NCBI RefSeq assembly: GCF_900103405.1
Contig: NZ_FNHX01000002.1
Span: 500,496 to 564,495 of the forward strand
DNA: 64,000 bases
Direction: 5' to 3'
Source: Polaromonas sp. JS666
GTDB taxonomy: Bacteria > Pseudomonadota > Gammaproteobacteria > Burkholderiales > Burkholderiaceae_C
Under the pieces are notes generated by a model. The model worked only from the letters and a program-made list of their open reading frames with translations. It searched no databases and was not told the DNA's origin. A program made the translations under genes and the position numbers. Positions 20,954 through 30,709 of this stretch are shown here, piece by piece. Numbering within the stretch: position 1 is the first letter of the stretch; each line of letters begins with the position of its first letter.

Positions 20954-21895
20954 ATGAGCATGCAATTGACGCCTGAAAAGATTTCCAAAGCCCGCGTCCT
21001 CGTGGTGGGCGACGCCATGCTGGACCGCTACTGGTATGGCGCGGTGGACCGCATCTCGCCTGAGGCGCCGGTGCCCGTGGTGCGCGTCACGCGCACCGAA
21101 GAGCGCATAGGCGCCGCGGCCAACGTGGCCTACAACATCGTCACGCTGGGCGCGCAGGCTTCGCTGCTGAGCGTGGTGGGCGACGACGAAGCCAGCCACC
21201 ACCTCGAGGCGCTGGTCGCCAAAACCGGCATCACACCCTATTTCGGCCGCGACGCCCAGCTCAAGACCACCGTCAAGCTGCGGGTCATCGGCCGCCAGCA
21301 ACAACTCATACGCCTGGACTTCGAGAACACCCCCGAAAACGAGGTACTGGCCTCGCAGTCCGCCACCTTTGAAAAGCTGCACACCGAGCACGACGCGGTG
21401 CTGTTCTCCGATTACGGCAAGGGCGGCCTCGCGCACATTGTCTTGATGATCGCCCAGGCCCGTGCCGCCGGCAAAGTGGTGCTGGTCGACCCCAAGGGCT
21501 CGGACTACGCGCGCTACAAAAACGCTAGCGTCATCACCCCCAACCGCGCCGAGCTCGAGCACGTCATAGGCGCCTGGAGCAGCGAAGCCGACCTGCGCAC
21601 CAAGGCCCACAACCTGCGGACGGCGCTTAACCTGGAAGCCCTGCTGCTCACGCGCAGCGAAGAAGGCATGACGCTGTTCGATGCCGAGGGCGAACTCAAC
21701 GTCCCGGCCGTGGCGCGCGAGGTGTTCGACGTCACCGGCGCCGGCGACACCGTGATTGCCACGCTGGCCGCCATGACCGCCACCGGCATGCGCTTGCGCG
21801 ACGCCGTGCCGATTGCCAACCGCGCGGGCGGCATCGTGGTCGGCAAGTTCGGCACCGCCACCGTCAACTACGGCGAGCTGTTCGCCGCGCAGTGA
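20954..21895 (+). CDS. hldA: D-glycero-beta-D-manno-heptose-7-phosphate kinase
   Basis: A 313-residue PfkB-family kinase matching the N-terminal half of HldE (RfaE). '[13 protein letters not shown]' at the start, 'DYGKGGL', '[11 protein letters not shown]' and the PfkB signature '[14 protein letters not shown]' near 257-270 are present. It phosphorylates heptose 7-phosphate at C1 in ADP-heptose synthesis for LPS core. The nucleotidyltransferase half of E. coli HldE is missing, so this is the single-domain kinase and a separate hldC must lie elsewhere. It is followed 26 bases later by hldD of the same pathway. Confidence 0.94.
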   Translation: MSMQLTPEKISKARVLVVGDAMLDRYWYGAVDRISPEAPVPVVRVTRTEERIGAAANVAYNIVTLGAQASLLSVVGDDEASHHLEALVAKTGITPYFGRDAQLKTTVKLRVIGRQQQLIRLDFENTPENEVLASQSATFEKLHTEHDAVLFSDYGKGGLAHIVLMIAQARAAGKVVLVDPKGSDYARYKNASVITPNRAELEHVIGAWSSEADLRTKAHNLRTALNLEALLLTRSEEGMTLFDAEGELNVPAVAREVFDVTGAGDTVIATLAAMTATGMRLRDAVPIANRAGGIVVGKFGTATVNYGELFAAQ

Positions 21896-21921
21896 GCTTG
21901 CGCTCACCTCAAGGACCCATC

Positions 21922-22929
21922 ATGAAAATCGTAGTCACCGGCGCCGCCGGCTTCATTGGCAGCAACATCATCAAGGGCCTCAACGCCCGCGGCATAGACG
22001 ACATCATCGCCGTCGACGACCTGACCCATGGCGACAAATTCCGCAACCTCGCCGACCTGAAGATCGCCGATTACGTCGACGCCGACGACTTCTATGAGCT
22101 GTTCGCCGAGGGCGCCTACGGCCGGGTCGAGGCCGTGTTCCACGAAGGGGCCTGCAGCGACACCATGGAGGCCGACGGCAAGTACATGATGGACAACAAC
22201 TACACGCTGTCCTGTGAACTGTTCCACGCCTGCCAGGACCAGGGCACGCGCCTGCTCTACGCCTCTTCGGCCGCCACCTACGGCGGCTCCGACACCTTCA
22301 CCGAGTCGCCCGAGTTCGAGCGTCCGCTCAATGTCTACGGTTACTCCAAGCTGCTGTTCGACCAGCGCATGCGGCGCGAGCTCGGCGTCCGCTTTGAAAA
22401 CGCCGCCACCCAGGTCGCGGGCTTTCGCTACTTCAACGTCTACGGCCCGCGCGAGCAGCACAAGGGCCGCATGGCCAGCGTCGCCTTCCACCAGTTCAAC
22501 CAGTTCCAGGCCGAGGGCAAGGTCAAGCTCTTTGGCGAGTACGGCGGCTACGGCGCTGGCGGCCAGATGCGCGACTTCATCTTCATCGACGACGTGGTGG
22601 CCGTGAACCTCTGGTTCTTCGACAACCCCGGCAAGTCCGGCATCTTCAACCTCGGCACCGGCCGGGCACAGCCTTTCAACGACGTGGCCCTGGCCGTCGT
22701 GAACACCCTGCGCAAAGGCCAGAACGCCGCGGCCCTGAGCCTGGAAGAAGCCGTGCGCGGCGGCCTGATCGAATACATCGCCTTTCCGCCCGCGCTGGTC
22801 GGCAAATACCAGAGCTACACCCAGGCCGACCCACGCGCGCTGCGCGCGGCCGGCTGCGACCATGTTTTCGCCGATGTGCAGACGGGTGTGGCCGCTTACA
22901 TGCAGGCCCTGAGCGCCACCGCGGGCTGA
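21922..22929 (+). CDS. hldD: ADP-L-glycero-D-manno-heptose 6-epimerase
   Basis: A 335-residue SDR-family epimerase that makes the last step to ADP-L-glycero-D-manno-heptose. The Rossmann motif GAAGFIG is at 7-13, the catalytic Tyr139-xxx-Lys143 in YGYSK, and the conserved '[11 protein letters not shown]' and '[11 protein letters not shown]' blocks identify HldD. The start at 21922 was chosen because AAGGACC lies before it and it gives the family start [10 protein letters not shown]; an in-frame start at 21892 overlaps hldA. It closes the plus-strand housekeeping block. Confidence 0.96.
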   Translation: MKIVVTGAAGFIGSNIIKGLNARGIDDIIAVDDLTHGDKFRNLADLKIADYVDADDFYELFAEGAYGRVEAVFHEGACSDTMEADGKYMMDNNYTLSCELFHACQDQGTRLLYASSAATYGGSDTFTESPEFERPLNVYGYSKLLFDQRMRRELGVRFENAATQVAGFRYFNVYGPREQHKGRMASVAFHQFNQFQAEGKVKLFGEYGGYGAGGQMRDFIFIDDVVAVNLWFFDNPGKSGIFNLGTGRAQPFNDVALAVVNTLRKGQNAAALSLEEAVRGGLIEYIAFPPALVGKYQSYTQADPRALRAAGCDHVFADVQTGVAAYMQALSATAG

Positions 22930-23082
22930 GTCCGCGCCGGCCTCTCACTAGGGTTTTCCTGGCCCCAAAGCCAGGGCCGGTAGTCAACGCGGCCCTGGAC
23001 GGGCCGTTATGAAGAAGACATCCTTCTTCACAAGGATGGATCACGTGCCTTCACTTCAATCCAATCTTTGAGGAGATCCCTT

Positions 23083-23769
23083 ATGTTCAAAAAAATCCTG
23101 GCCTTCGTCGCCGCCATGTACATGGCCGTATCGTTCGCCGCCGTTGACGTCAACAAGGCCACCGCGGCCGAGCTCGACGGCATCAAGGGCATAGGCCCCG
23201 GCATCTCGGGCAAGATCATCGACGAGCGCAAGAAAGGCAGCTTCAAGGACTGGAACGACTTCATTGAACGCGTCAAGGGCGTGGGCGAAGGCAATGCCGC
23301 CAAGTTTTCCGCCGAAGGCCTGACGGTGGGCGGCGCCAGCTTCAAGGGCGTGGCCGCGGCCCCTGCCGCCAAGAAGGACGAAAAACCTGCAGCCGCCGCG
23401 AAGAAGGATGACAAGCCCGCCGCCAAGGCCGAAGAGAAAAAAGCCGAAGCCAAACCGGCCGCACCGGTAGCCGCCGCACCGGCCCCCGCAGCAGCCGCAG
23501 AGAAGAAGGACCCCAAGGCCGAGGCCAAAGCCAAGGCTGATGAAGCCAAGGCCAAAAAAGAAGCCGACAAGAAGGCCAAGGCTGACGAGAAGAAAAAGAA
23601 GGCTGACGAAGCCAAAGCCAAGGCCGACGCTGAAAAAGCCGCCAAGGCCGATGCCAAGAAGGCCAAGGACGCCAAGCCTGCAGCCAAGGATGAAAAGAAA
23701 GACGCCAAGGCCGACACCGCCAAGCCAGCCGCCAGCGCTGCCAGCGCTGCCAGCGCCGCCAAGAAATAA
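23083..23769 (+). CDS. ComEA-like helix-hairpin-helix protein with Lys/Ala-rich tail
   Basis: A 228-residue protein: signal peptide (1-20), a ComEA-type double helix-hairpin-helix domain at about 21-82 ('VDVNKATAAELDGIKGIGPG', 'FIERVKGVGEGNAAKF'), then about 135 residues of Lys/Ala/Pro repeats such as KAKADEAKAK and AKPAAKDEKK. ComEA binds incoming DNA in the periplasm during natural transformation. The basic tail recalls histone-H1-like bacterial proteins and should bind DNA or polyanions without sequence preference; this is inference. The start at 23083 follows TGAGGAGA; an in-frame start at 23068 has none. A terminator follows. Confidence 0.82.
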   Translation: MFKKILAFVAAMYMAVSFAAVDVNKATAAELDGIKGIGPGISGKIIDERKKGSFKDWNDFIERVKGVGEGNAAKFSAEGLTVGGASFKGVAAAPAAKKDEKPAAAAKKDDKPAAKAEEKKAEAKPAAPVAAAPAPAAAAEKKDPKAEAKAKADEAKAKKEADKKAKADEKKKKADEAKAKADAEKAAKADAKKAKDAKPAAKDEKKDAKADTAKPAASAASAASAAKK

Positions 23770-23789
23770 GGGCCAGCCCCTTCAGCCGA

Positions 23790-23815
23790 AAAACCCGCCG
23801 ATGGCGGGTTTTTTT
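23790..23815 (+). terminator. Rho-independent terminator after comEA-like gene
   Basis: AAACCCGCC, loop GAT, GGCGGGTTT and a run of Ts lie 20 bases after the stop of the ComEA-like gene. The A-run on the other side may let it act for the convergent dinB-like gene too. Confidence 0.88.
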
Positions 23816-23830
23816 ATGCCCACGGCATGT

Positions 23831-24376
23831 TCACACCAGGGCGATCAGGTCCGTCACGCCCACCGTGCCGCCCGCCTGCGTGACCAGCGTGCTGGCCTGG
23901 CCCCGGTGGTGTGTCTGGTGGTTGAAGAAGTGCGTGATCGCCATCCAGGCCGCATGTTCGCGCTGAACGCCTTTTGAATTGCTGTAGCGCATGGTGAGCT
24001 GCGGGTAATGGTCCGGCATGTCGGCGGCCCATTGCTCGATGGCCGCGTCCAGTTGCGCGCGTTTAGCCTTCAGTTCCACCCAGCCTTCAAACAGCACCAT
24101 GTCCAGGGTATAGGCCTCGGGCATGTCCAGCACGTCCGGGCCCAGCGATGCGAAGGCAATCCCGTTGTCCGCCCCGCATTGCGCAAAGCGCCTGAGCCAG
24201 ACCTGGTCGGCCAGCACCAGGTGGCCCAGCGTGCGGTGTATCGACCCGAAAAAAGCGCCGCGCTCCTGCTTGCGCGCCTCGTCCGTCAAGGCCTCACAGG
24301 CCTCATAGAGCCGCTCATTGATCCAGCGGTTGTAGCGGGACAGGAAGCGATAGTTGTCGCAGAACTCGCGGGTCAT
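23831..24376 (-). CDS. DinB family protein
   Basis: A 181-residue four-helix-bundle protein of the DinB/YfiT group, thought to be metal-dependent thiol transferases or hydrolases. The metal-binding histidines are likely His52 in 'HRTLGHL' and His153/His157 in HFFNHQTHHRGQ, the family signature. It converges with the ComEA-like gene. Real function of this group is mostly unknown; bacillithiol or mycothiol S-transferase activity is known for a few relatives, but this lineage uses glutathione. Confidence 0.88.
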   Translation of the reverse strand: MTREFCDNYRFLSRYNRWINERLYEACEALTDEARKQERGAFFGSIHRTLGHLVLADQVWLRRFAQCGADNGIAFASLGPDVLDMPEAYTLDMVLFEGWVELKAKRAQLDAAIEQWAADMPDHYPQLTMRYSNSKGVQREHAAWMAITHFFNHQTHHRGQASTLVTQAGGTVGVTDLIALV

Positions 24377-24470
24377 GGAAAGCGCTCCAGAAAAGGGGTT
24401 GCCGGTGCGTCATCACCAGGCTCATGGTATTTTGCGCTTCGGCGGGGGTAATTCACCCCATCAGCAGGGA

Positions 24471-24581
24471 CCGCGGAACCGGCTTTGCCGGGCCGCAGGC
24501 GCCGCCCCCTGCAAGGGGGGGAGGAGGCCACACGAAGTGAGCCTCAACGGGGGTGAGCCAATTCCACCTGGACGGGGGTGG
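24471..24581 (-). repeat. GC-rich intergenic repeat, copy 1
   Basis: Read on the minus strand it begins directly after the 5-oxoprolinase stop and contains GGCTCACTTCGTGTGG, a CCCCC/GGGGG hairpin, GGCGGCGCC and the stem CCCGGCAAAGCCGG. It matches copies at 45816-45914, 45957-46043, 57972-58068 and 62044-62144. Confidence 0.8.
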
Positions 24582-27500
24582 TCACAGCTTGCCGAATCCG
24601 CCACCGCCCGGCGTGTGAATTTCAAACACATCACCCGGCTGCATGTCGGCCTGGCCTATGTGGTCCAGCGCCTCGACCTGGCCCTGGGCGCGCACCACGA
24701 GGTTGCGCCCGACCTGGCCCGGCTCACCGCCGGCCATGCCAAACGCACCGTGCTTGCGGCCGTTGGACAGAATGCTGGCCGTCATGGCCTCCAGGAAGCG
24801 CACGCGGCGCACGCCGCCGTTGCCGCCCCGCCAGCGGCCCGCGCCGCCGGAGTTCTCGCGGATCTCATAACTCTCCAGCCGCACCGGAAAGCGGAACTCC
24901 AGCACCTCGGGGTCGGTCAACCGCGAGTTGGTCATATGCGTCTGGACCACGCTGGTGCCGTCGAAACCCGACACCAGCTTGCCCGCCTCGTCGAGCTTGC
25001 CGCCCGCGCCCGAGCCGCCCGAAATGGTTTCGTAGTACTGGTGGCGCGCGTTGCCGAAAGTAAAGTTGTTCATGGTGCACTGGCCGGCCGCCATCACACC
25101 CAGCGCGCCGTAAAGCGCATTGGTAATGCAGGTGGAGGTTTCCACATTGCCCGCCACCACCGAGGCCGGCGGGTTCGGGTTGAGCATGGAGCCCGCCGGG
25201 ATGATGACCTTGAGCGGCTTGAGGCAGCCCGCGTTCAGCGGGATGTCGTCGTCCACCAGGGTGCGGAACACATACAGCACCGCCGCCATGCACACCGCCG
25301 TCGGCGCGTTGAAATTATTGGTCTGCTGCGGCGAGGTACCGGTGAAGTCAATCTCGGCACTGCGGCCCTTGGCGTCGACGCGGATCGCCACCTTGATCTG
25401 CGCGCCGTTGTCCAGCGGCAGCGTGAATTCACCGTCCTTCAGGCGCGTGATCACGCGGCGCACCGACTCCTCGGCGTTGTCCTGCACATGGCGCATATAG
25501 GCCAGCACCACCTCCAGGCTGAAGCTGTCGACCATCTTGCGCAGCTCCTGCACGCCTTTTTCATTGGCGGCAATCTGCGCCTTGAGGTCGGCCATGTTTT
25601 GCTGCGGGTTGCGGCTCGGGTATTTGCCGCTTTTGAGCAGCGCGATCATCTCGGCCTCGCGCAGCACGCCGCGCTCCACCAGCTTGACGTTGTTGATCTG
25701 CACGCCCTCCTCCTCGATCAGCGTCGAGAACGGCGGCATGGAGCCGGGCGTGGTCCCACCTATGTCGGCATGGTGGCCGCGCGAACCCACGTAAAACGTC
25801 GGCTGCGCGGCACTGCCCAGATAGACCGGCGTGATCACCGTGATGTCGGGCAAATGTGTGCCGCCGTGGTAGGGGTCGTTCAGCACATAGACGTCGCCCG
25901 GCTGCATGCTGCCGGCGTTCTCACGAATCACCGTCTTGATGCTTTCGCCCATGGAGCCCAGGTGCACCGGCATGTGCGGCGCGTTGGCGATCAAATTGCC
26001 TTCGGTGTCGAACAGCGCGCAGCTGAAGTCCAGGCGCTCCTTGATATTGACCGAGTAGGCGGTGTTCTGCAGCTGCAGGCCCATCTGCTCGGCGATGTTC
26101 ATGAAGAGGTTGTTGAACACCTCCAGCAGCACCGGATCCACCGTGGTGCCGGCCGCGAAGGTCACGGCGCGCTCGGCACGGCGGTCCAGCACCAGGTGGT
26201 CCAGCGCCGTGAGCGCCGCTTCCCAGCCGGGTTCGACCACCGTGGTCGCGTTCTTCTCGGCAATGATGGCCGGGCCCGAAATGATGTCGCCCGGCCGCAA
26301 ATCCTCGCGCACCACCAGGGCCGCGTCGTGCCACTGGCCGCCCGAATACATGCGCACGGTTTCGCGGCGCGGCACTTCGCGCGGTTCGTGCGTGGCGTGG
26401 CGCGGCTCGGCCGGCGCGTCCCCAGCCACCACGGCTTCCACCGACACCGCCTCCACCACCAGGCCCTTGCCCTGCATCAAAAAGGCGAAACGCTGGCGGT
26501 AGGCGGCCTCAAAACCTGCCTCGACCTGGTCCAGCGTGCCGAAAGGAACAACCAGCGCGGAATCGCTGCCCTCATAACGCACATGCACACGCCTGTGCGT
26601 GGTGATGCCCCCCATGCTGACCTGCTGGCGCTGCAGCTCGGCTTCGGCCTGGGCGGCGAGTTCCTCAAGCTTGCCGGCGATCTCAGGCAGCGCGGCCTCG
26701 GAAAGCTTGAGCTCCACCGCCTGCTCGCGGATCACGTTCTGGTCGGCCAGGCCCATGCCGTAAGCGCTCAGCACGCCGGCTAGCGGGTGCACAAACACCT
26801 TGGTCATGCCCAGCGCATCGGCCACCAGGCAGGCATGCTGGCCGCCCGCGCCGCCAAAGCACTGCAGGGTGTAGCGCGTCACGTCGTAGCCGCGCGCCAC
26901 CGAGATCTTCTTGATGGCGTTGGCCATCTGCTGCACCGCGATGTTGATAAAGCCTTCGGCCACCACCTCGGCGCTGCGGCCGGTCTGGCCTGCCAGCTCG
27001 TTGAATTGCGCCTGGACCGCCTCATAGCTCAGCGGCTCGTCGGCATTCGGGCCGAACACCTTGGGGAAGTAGCGCGGCTGGACCTTGCCGACCATCACAT
27101 TGGCATCCGTCACCGCCAGGCGCCCGCCGCGCCGGTAGCTGGCCGGGCCGGGGTTGGCCCCCGCGCTCTGCGGGCCCACGCGAAAGCGCTCGCCGTCGAA
27201 CTTGAGGATGGAGCCGCCGCCGGCCGCCACCGTGTGTATGCTCATCATGGGCGCGCGCATGCGCACGCCAGCCACCTGGGTCTCGAACTCGCGCTCGAAC
27301 TCCCCCGCGTAATGCGAGACGTCGGTCGAGGTGCCACCCATGTCAAAGCCTATGACCTTGGCATGGCCGGCAATCGCCGCCGTGCGCGCCATGCCCACAA
27401 TACCGCCGGCCGGTCCGCTCAGGATGGCGTCCTTGCCCTGGAACACATGGGCATCGGTCAGGCCGCCCGAGGACTGCATGAAAAACAGGCGTACGCCTGG

Positions 27501-28214
27501 CATCTCGCTGGCGACCTGCTCCACATAGCGGCGCAATATGGGCGAGAGGTAGGCATCGACCACGGTGGTGTCGCCGCGGCTCACGAACTTCATCATGGGA
27601 CTGGTTTCATGCGAGGTGCTGATCTGCGTGAAACCCACCTCGGCCGCGATGCGCTTGGCGGCTTTTTCGTGCTCGGTGAAGCGGTAGCCGTGCATGAACA
27701 CGATGGCCAGGCTGCGCAAGCCCTTCTGGTAGTGGGCCAGCAGTTCTTTTTTCAGCAGCGCCTCGTCCAGCGCCTGCAGCACCTCGCCCTGCGCGCCCAC
27801 GCGCTCCTGGGCCTCGACCACAGCGCTGTACAGCAACTCGGGCAGCACGATGTGGCGGTCGAACAGGCGCGGGCGATTCTGGTAGGCAATGCGCAGCGCG
27901 TCGCGAAAGCCGCGCGTGGTGACCAGCAGCGTGGGCTCGCCCTTGCGCTCCAGCAGCGCATTGGTGGCCACTGTCGTGCCCATCTTCACGCAGTCGACCA
28001 CGTCGGCGCGAATCGGTTCGCCGGCCTTCAGGCCCAGCAGGTGGCGTATGCCGGCCACGGCCGCATCGCGGTACTGCTCCGGGTTTTCCGACAGCAGCTT
28101 GTGCGTGACCAGCGAGCCGTCGGGCTTTTTAGCCACGATGTCGGTGAAGGTGCCGCCGCGGTCTATCCAGAATTGCCAACGGTCGCCGCCCGGTTTGGAT
28201 GTGGTGTCTTGCAT
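24582..28214 (-). CDS. Fused 5-oxoprolinase / hydantoinase (HyuA-HyuB)
   Basis: A 1210-residue protein. Residues 1 to about 690 form the HyuA ATPase half with [10 protein letters not shown] at 18-27 and '[14 protein letters not shown]'; residues from about 692 form the HyuB half ('[18 protein letters not shown]', '[12 protein letters not shown]', 'GSGAGGK'). This single-chain layout is that of ATP-dependent 5-oxoprolinase (OPLAH), which opens 5-oxo-L-proline to L-glutamate; related enzymes open N-methylhydantoin. The start at 28214 fits the family; the frame stays open further upstream but without homology. The neighbouring DUF1445 gene supports the 5-oxoproline role, and a racemase-family gene in the same island would fit hydantoin too. 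Cytoplasmic. Confidence 0.9.
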   Translation of the reverse strand: MQDTTSKPGGDRWQFWIDRGGTFTDIVAKKPDGSLVTHKLLSENPEQYRDAAVAGIRHLLGLKAGEPIRADVVDCVKMGTTVATNALLERKGEPTLLVTTRGFRDALRIAYQNRPRLFDRHIVLPELLYSAVVEAQERVGAQGEVLQALDEALLKKELLAHYQKGLRSLAIVFMHGYRFTEHEKAAKRIAAEVGFTQISTSHETSPMMKFVSRGDTTVVDAYLSPILRRYVEQVASEMPGVRLFFMQSSGGLTDAHVFQGKDAILSGPAGGIVGMARTAAIAGHAKVIGFDMGGTSTDVSHYAGEFEREFETQVAGVRMRAPMMSIHTVAAGGGSILKFDGERFRVGPQSAGANPGPASYRRGGRLAVTDANVMVGKVQPRYFPKVFGPNADEPLSYEAVQAQFNELAGQTGRSAEVVAEGFINIAVQQMANAIKKISVARGYDVTRYTLQCFGGAGGQHACLVADALGMTKVFVHPLAGVLSAYGMGLADQNVIREQAVELKLSEAALPEIAGKLEELAAQAEAELQRQQVSMGGITTHRRVHVRYEGSDSALVVPFGTLDQVEAGFEAAYRQRFAFLMQGKGLVVEAVSVEAVVAGDAPAEPRHATHEPREVPRRETVRMYSGGQWHDAALVVREDLRPGDIISGPAIIAEKNATTVVEPGWEAALTALDHLVLDRRAERAVTFAAGTTVDPVLLEVFNNLFMNIAEQMGLQLQNTAYSVNIKERLDFSCALFDTEGNLIANAPHMPVHLGSMGESIKTVIRENAGSMQPGDVYVLNDPYHGGTHLPDITVITPVYLGSAAQPTFYVGSRGHHADIGGTTPGSMPPFSTLIEEEGVQINNVKLVERGVLREAEMIALLKSGKYPSRNPQQNMADLKAQIAANEKGVQELRKMVDSFSLEVVLAYMRHVQDNAEESVRRVITRLKDGEFTLPLDNGAQIKVAIRVDAKGRSAEIDFTGTSPQQTNNFNAPTAVCMAAVLYVFRTLVDDDIPLNAGCLKPLKVIIPAGSMLNPNPPASVVAGNVETSTCITNALYGALGVMAAGQCTMNNFTFGNARHQYYETISGGSGAGGKLDEAGKLVSGFDGTSVVQTHMTNSRLTDPEVLEFRFPVRLESYEIRENSGGAGRWRGGNGGVRRVRFLEAMTASILSNGRKHGAFGMAGGEPGQVGRNLVVRAQGQVEALDHIGQADMQPGDVFEIHTPGGGGFGKL

Positions 28215-28251
28215 GGTTTTTGATTTCAGAGTTAACGTGTTTTGCTGATCT

Positions 28252-28854
28252 TCAGGATCTGTTTGCCGCCAGGCCCGGCCTGGAACCGCGGGCCGCTGCC
28301 GTCCGGCCGGAACCGGCCATCCGCTCCCTGCCAATGTACCCAAGTACCGGCGCCAGCTGCTGAATGTCCGGCGCACCTGGCAGGGCAACCGCCGCCGGGC
28401 ACCAGGGATAGGGTAGGCCGGCCGCCCAATCCATGACCTTGTCCATCTGCGAAGCCGGCAATGTCTGCATGGTCTCTATGGTGATCGAAAGGCTTTCCGC
28501 CAGGTATGAAGGCGGTGAAAAGCACCAATCGTAGCGGCCGCATCCGACACGCACGGCACGGCTGTCTTTTTCGGTCATGACGACCAGCCAATCGCAGACA
28601 AACACCTCGGCATCGCCCTCAGGCGGCGAGGACAGGCAAAAAGTGTAGACATTCTCGTAAGACTGGCCGAACCGGCGCACCAGCACCTCGGCGATGGCAT
28701 CTCGCCCCTGGCATACCGGCGGAAATGAAATCGCCGCGGTATGAACAACCATCTCCAGCAGGGCATCGTCCGTGAATGCCTGCGCCAACAGATGGGGGCG
28801 GTTGCCGTCCTTGGCGTGAAGGTAGGCTGTGACGGCTGCGGAAGGTGTTTTCAT
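28252..28854 (-). CDS. NTF2/SnoaL-like protein
   Basis: A 200-residue protein whose first 140 residues resemble the NTF2/SnoaL fold ('[21 protein letters not shown]', '[15 protein letters not shown]', '[12 protein letters not shown]'). The fold serves small-molecule isomerases, cyclases or pure binding proteins, and no catalytic set can be assigned. The start at 28854 (MKTPS) was chosen over one at 28932, which would run into the DctP gene. It lies between the oxoprolinase gene (37-base gap) and the orphan TRAP receptor on the same strand, so it probably serves the same pathway. The C-terminal 50 residues carry many Gly, Arg and Ala and may be unstructured. Confidence 0.65.
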   Translation of the reverse strand: MKTPSAAVTAYLHAKDGNRPHLLAQAFTDDALLEMVVHTAAISFPPVCQGRDAIAEVLVRRFGQSYENVYTFCLSSPPEGDAEVFVCDWLVVMTEKDSRAVRVGCGRYDWCFSPPSYLAESLSITIETMQTLPASQMDKVMDWAAGLPYPWCPAAVALPGAPDIQQLAPVLGYIGRERMAGSGRTAAARGSRPGLAANRS

Positions 28855-28882
28855 ACGATGTGGCGTCCTGTTTTCGCCCGCC

Positions 28883-29845
28883 TCATTGCGGCATGTAGTA
28901 AGGCACAAAAATGTCGTTCGCCTCATTGCCAACCGAGCGTATCCACTCGCGCGAGAACTTCTCGCCCATGCGTTTGATCTCCTGGTCCAGCTCGGGCGAA
29001 ATCCGCTCTATCTTCACGCCGTTGGCACGCAGTTCCTCGGTGGCGCTGGCGGCCAGTGCCTGGCTGGCCTGCCAGCCGCGCACTTCCGCCTCGGCGGCCG
29101 CCTTGAGCACGGCGGCGCGCGCCTCGGGTTTCAGTGCATCAAAGGCCTTGTTGCTCACAAACACCGCGTTTTTCGGGAACCAGGCATTGATCTCGTAGTA
29201 GTACTTGATCGGGCCCCACACCTTGTTCTCCACGCCAGTCAGCGCCGACGTGATCATGTTGTCCATGCGGCCTTCGGCCAATGCCTTGCCCACATCGACC
29301 ATGGCCACATCCACCGGCTTCGCGCCCAGCATTTCGGCGATGCGCAGGGTGGTCTGGTTGTAGGTGCGCATCTGGGTGCCGCGAAAATCCGTAGGCCCCC
29401 GCACCGGCTTGTTCGAATGCAGGCCTTGCGGCGGCCAGGGCACGGCATAAAGAAGCTTCAGGCCGCGCTCGGAAAAATGTTTTTCAAGGCCCGGCCGCTG
29501 CAGCTTCCACAAGCGTTGCGCGTCCTTGTACGAGGTGACGACAAAAGGAATGGAGTCCGCGCCGGCCAGCGGCATTTCCTTGACCATGCTGGTCATGATG
29601 GTCTCGCCGGCTTCAGCCTTTCCCTGCTGCACGGCCGTGCTGATGTCGGCCAGCTTGGCCAGCGTGTTGTTGGGATACACCTGTATCAGCAGCCCCCCGC
29701 GCGTGGCCGTGTCCACATCGCGGCCGAACTGCAGGATGTTTTGCGTGTGGAAGGACTCCACCCGGTAGCCGGTGGCCAGCTTCCAGCTTGTCTGGGCGTG
29801 CGCTGCCCCCGCCGCGACCAGCGCGGCTATCAGAATTGCTTTCAT
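28883..29845 (-). CDS. TRAP transporter substrate-binding protein (DctP type), no adjacent permease
   Basis: A 320-residue periplasmic receptor with a signal peptide (1-18, cut after HAQ). The DctP fold is shown by 'FHTQNILQFGRDVDTAT', 'VYPNNTLAKLADISTAVQQG', 'YAVPWPPQGLHS', and the 'FRGTQMRTYN' stretch containing the Arg that normally pairs with the substrate carboxylate. It is a paralogue of the receptor at 36517 (shared WPPQG and KNA(V/I) motifs), which does have dctQM. It lies between the NTF2-like and DUF1445 genes in the same direction, so it likely feeds the oxoprolinase pathway, perhaps by using the DctQM encoded at 37.5-39.4 kb. Confidence 0.88.
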   Translation of the reverse strand: MKAILIAALVAAGAAHAQTSWKLATGYRVESFHTQNILQFGRDVDTATRGGLLIQVYPNNTLAKLADISTAVQQGKAEAGETIMTSMVKEMPLAGADSIPFVVTSYKDAQRLWKLQRPGLEKHFSERGLKLLYAVPWPPQGLHSNKPVRGPTDFRGTQMRTYNQTTLRIAEMLGAKPVDVAMVDVGKALAEGRMDNMITSALTGVENKVWGPIKYYYEINAWFPKNAVFVSNKAFDALKPEARAAVLKAAAEAEVRGWQASQALAASATEELRANGVKIERISPELDQEIKRMGEKFSREWIRSVGNEANDIFVPYYMPQ

Positions 29846-29895
29846 GAGGAACTCCTTGGGAGTTGAGGATCAGCCCGGCACAGGGTGCATGGAAC

Positions 29896-30663
29896 TCACC
29901 CTTTCAGGTCGGTCACAAACATCTTGCCTGGCGCATGGGTGATGCACATCGACAAACGGCTTTTCTGGGCTACCCATTGCGGCGTGACGCCGCAACCCCA
30001 GAAGACCGGGACTTCATCGTCCTTGATGTCGACCGCATCGCCGTAGTCCGGGCGCGACAGGTCGGTAATGCCTATCGCCTCCGGATTGCCGATGTGAACG
30101 GGCGCACCGTGCGCCACGTCAAACCGGCCAGAAATCTCCACCACTTTCGCAACGTCGCGGCTCTTGATGGGCCGCATGGTAACCACCATTTCGCCGCTGA
30201 ACACGCCGGCAGGCTGGCACTGGAGACTGGTACGGAACATTGAGACATTGCGGCCCTGCTCAACATGCCTCAGGGGAATGCCGGCCTGCGTGACCGCAGC
30301 CTCGAAGGAAAAGCTGCAGCCGATCAGGAAGGCCACATAGTCGTCCTTCCAGATCGAACGGATCTCGCCGCGCTCCTCGACAAACTCGCCGTCGCGGTAA
30401 ACACGGTAGCCCGGAATGTCGGTCGTGATGTCTGCCCCCGGCGCGCACAAAGGCTCGGTGGCGCCCGGCTGGAGCACCTCCACCAGCGGGCAGGGCTTGG
30501 GGTTGCGCTGGCAAAACAGCAGGAAATCAAAGGCCTGCGCTTGCGGCACGATCATCAGGTTGGCCTGGATATGGCCGTTGGCGTGCCCCGCGGTGGGCAG
30601 GGAAAACTCGCCACAGCGGCTGGCCATGCGAAGGTCTGCGGGGCGATCAAAAATCTTGTTCAT
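29896..30663 (-). CDS. DUF1445 protein, D-glutamate cyclase / putative hydro-lyase family
   Basis: A 255-residue cytoplasmic protein of the UPF0317/DUF1445 family ('AGHANGHIQANLMIVP', 'DDYVAFLIGCSFSFE', 'VPVFWGCGVTPQ'). The animal member DGLUCY is a D-glutamate cyclase that forms 5-oxo-D-proline, and Bacillus subtilis ycsI lies in the operon with the PxpABC 5-oxoprolinase genes. Here it sits two genes from a fused 5-oxoprolinase, which supports a role in D-glutamate or 5-oxoproline turnover. The start at 30663 (MNKIFDRP) fits the family length; the frame is open to 30759 but that part has no match. Activity in bacteria is inferred. Confidence 0.85.
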   Translation of the reverse strand: MNKIFDRPADLRMASRCGEFSLPTAGHANGHIQANLMIVPQAQAFDFLLFCQRNPKPCPLVEVLQPGATEPLCAPGADITTDIPGYRVYRDGEFVEERGEIRSIWKDDYVAFLIGCSFSFEAAVTQAGIPLRHVEQGRNVSMFRTSLQCQPAGVFSGEMVVTMRPIKSRDVAKVVEISGRFDVAHGAPVHIGNPEAIGITDLSRPDYGDAVDIKDDEVPVFWGCGVTPQWVAQKSRLSMCITHAPGKMFVTDLKG

Positions 30664-30709
30664 GGTGGTGGGAAAACGGATGGGTAAAAATGATGGCTTG
30701 GGTGTGCGC

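Noticed and set aside
24354..28223. Two long plus-strand frames of 809 and 478 codons opposite the oxoprolinase gene
   Set aside because: They mirror the codon pattern of the real gene, are His/Arg-rich and have no known motif.
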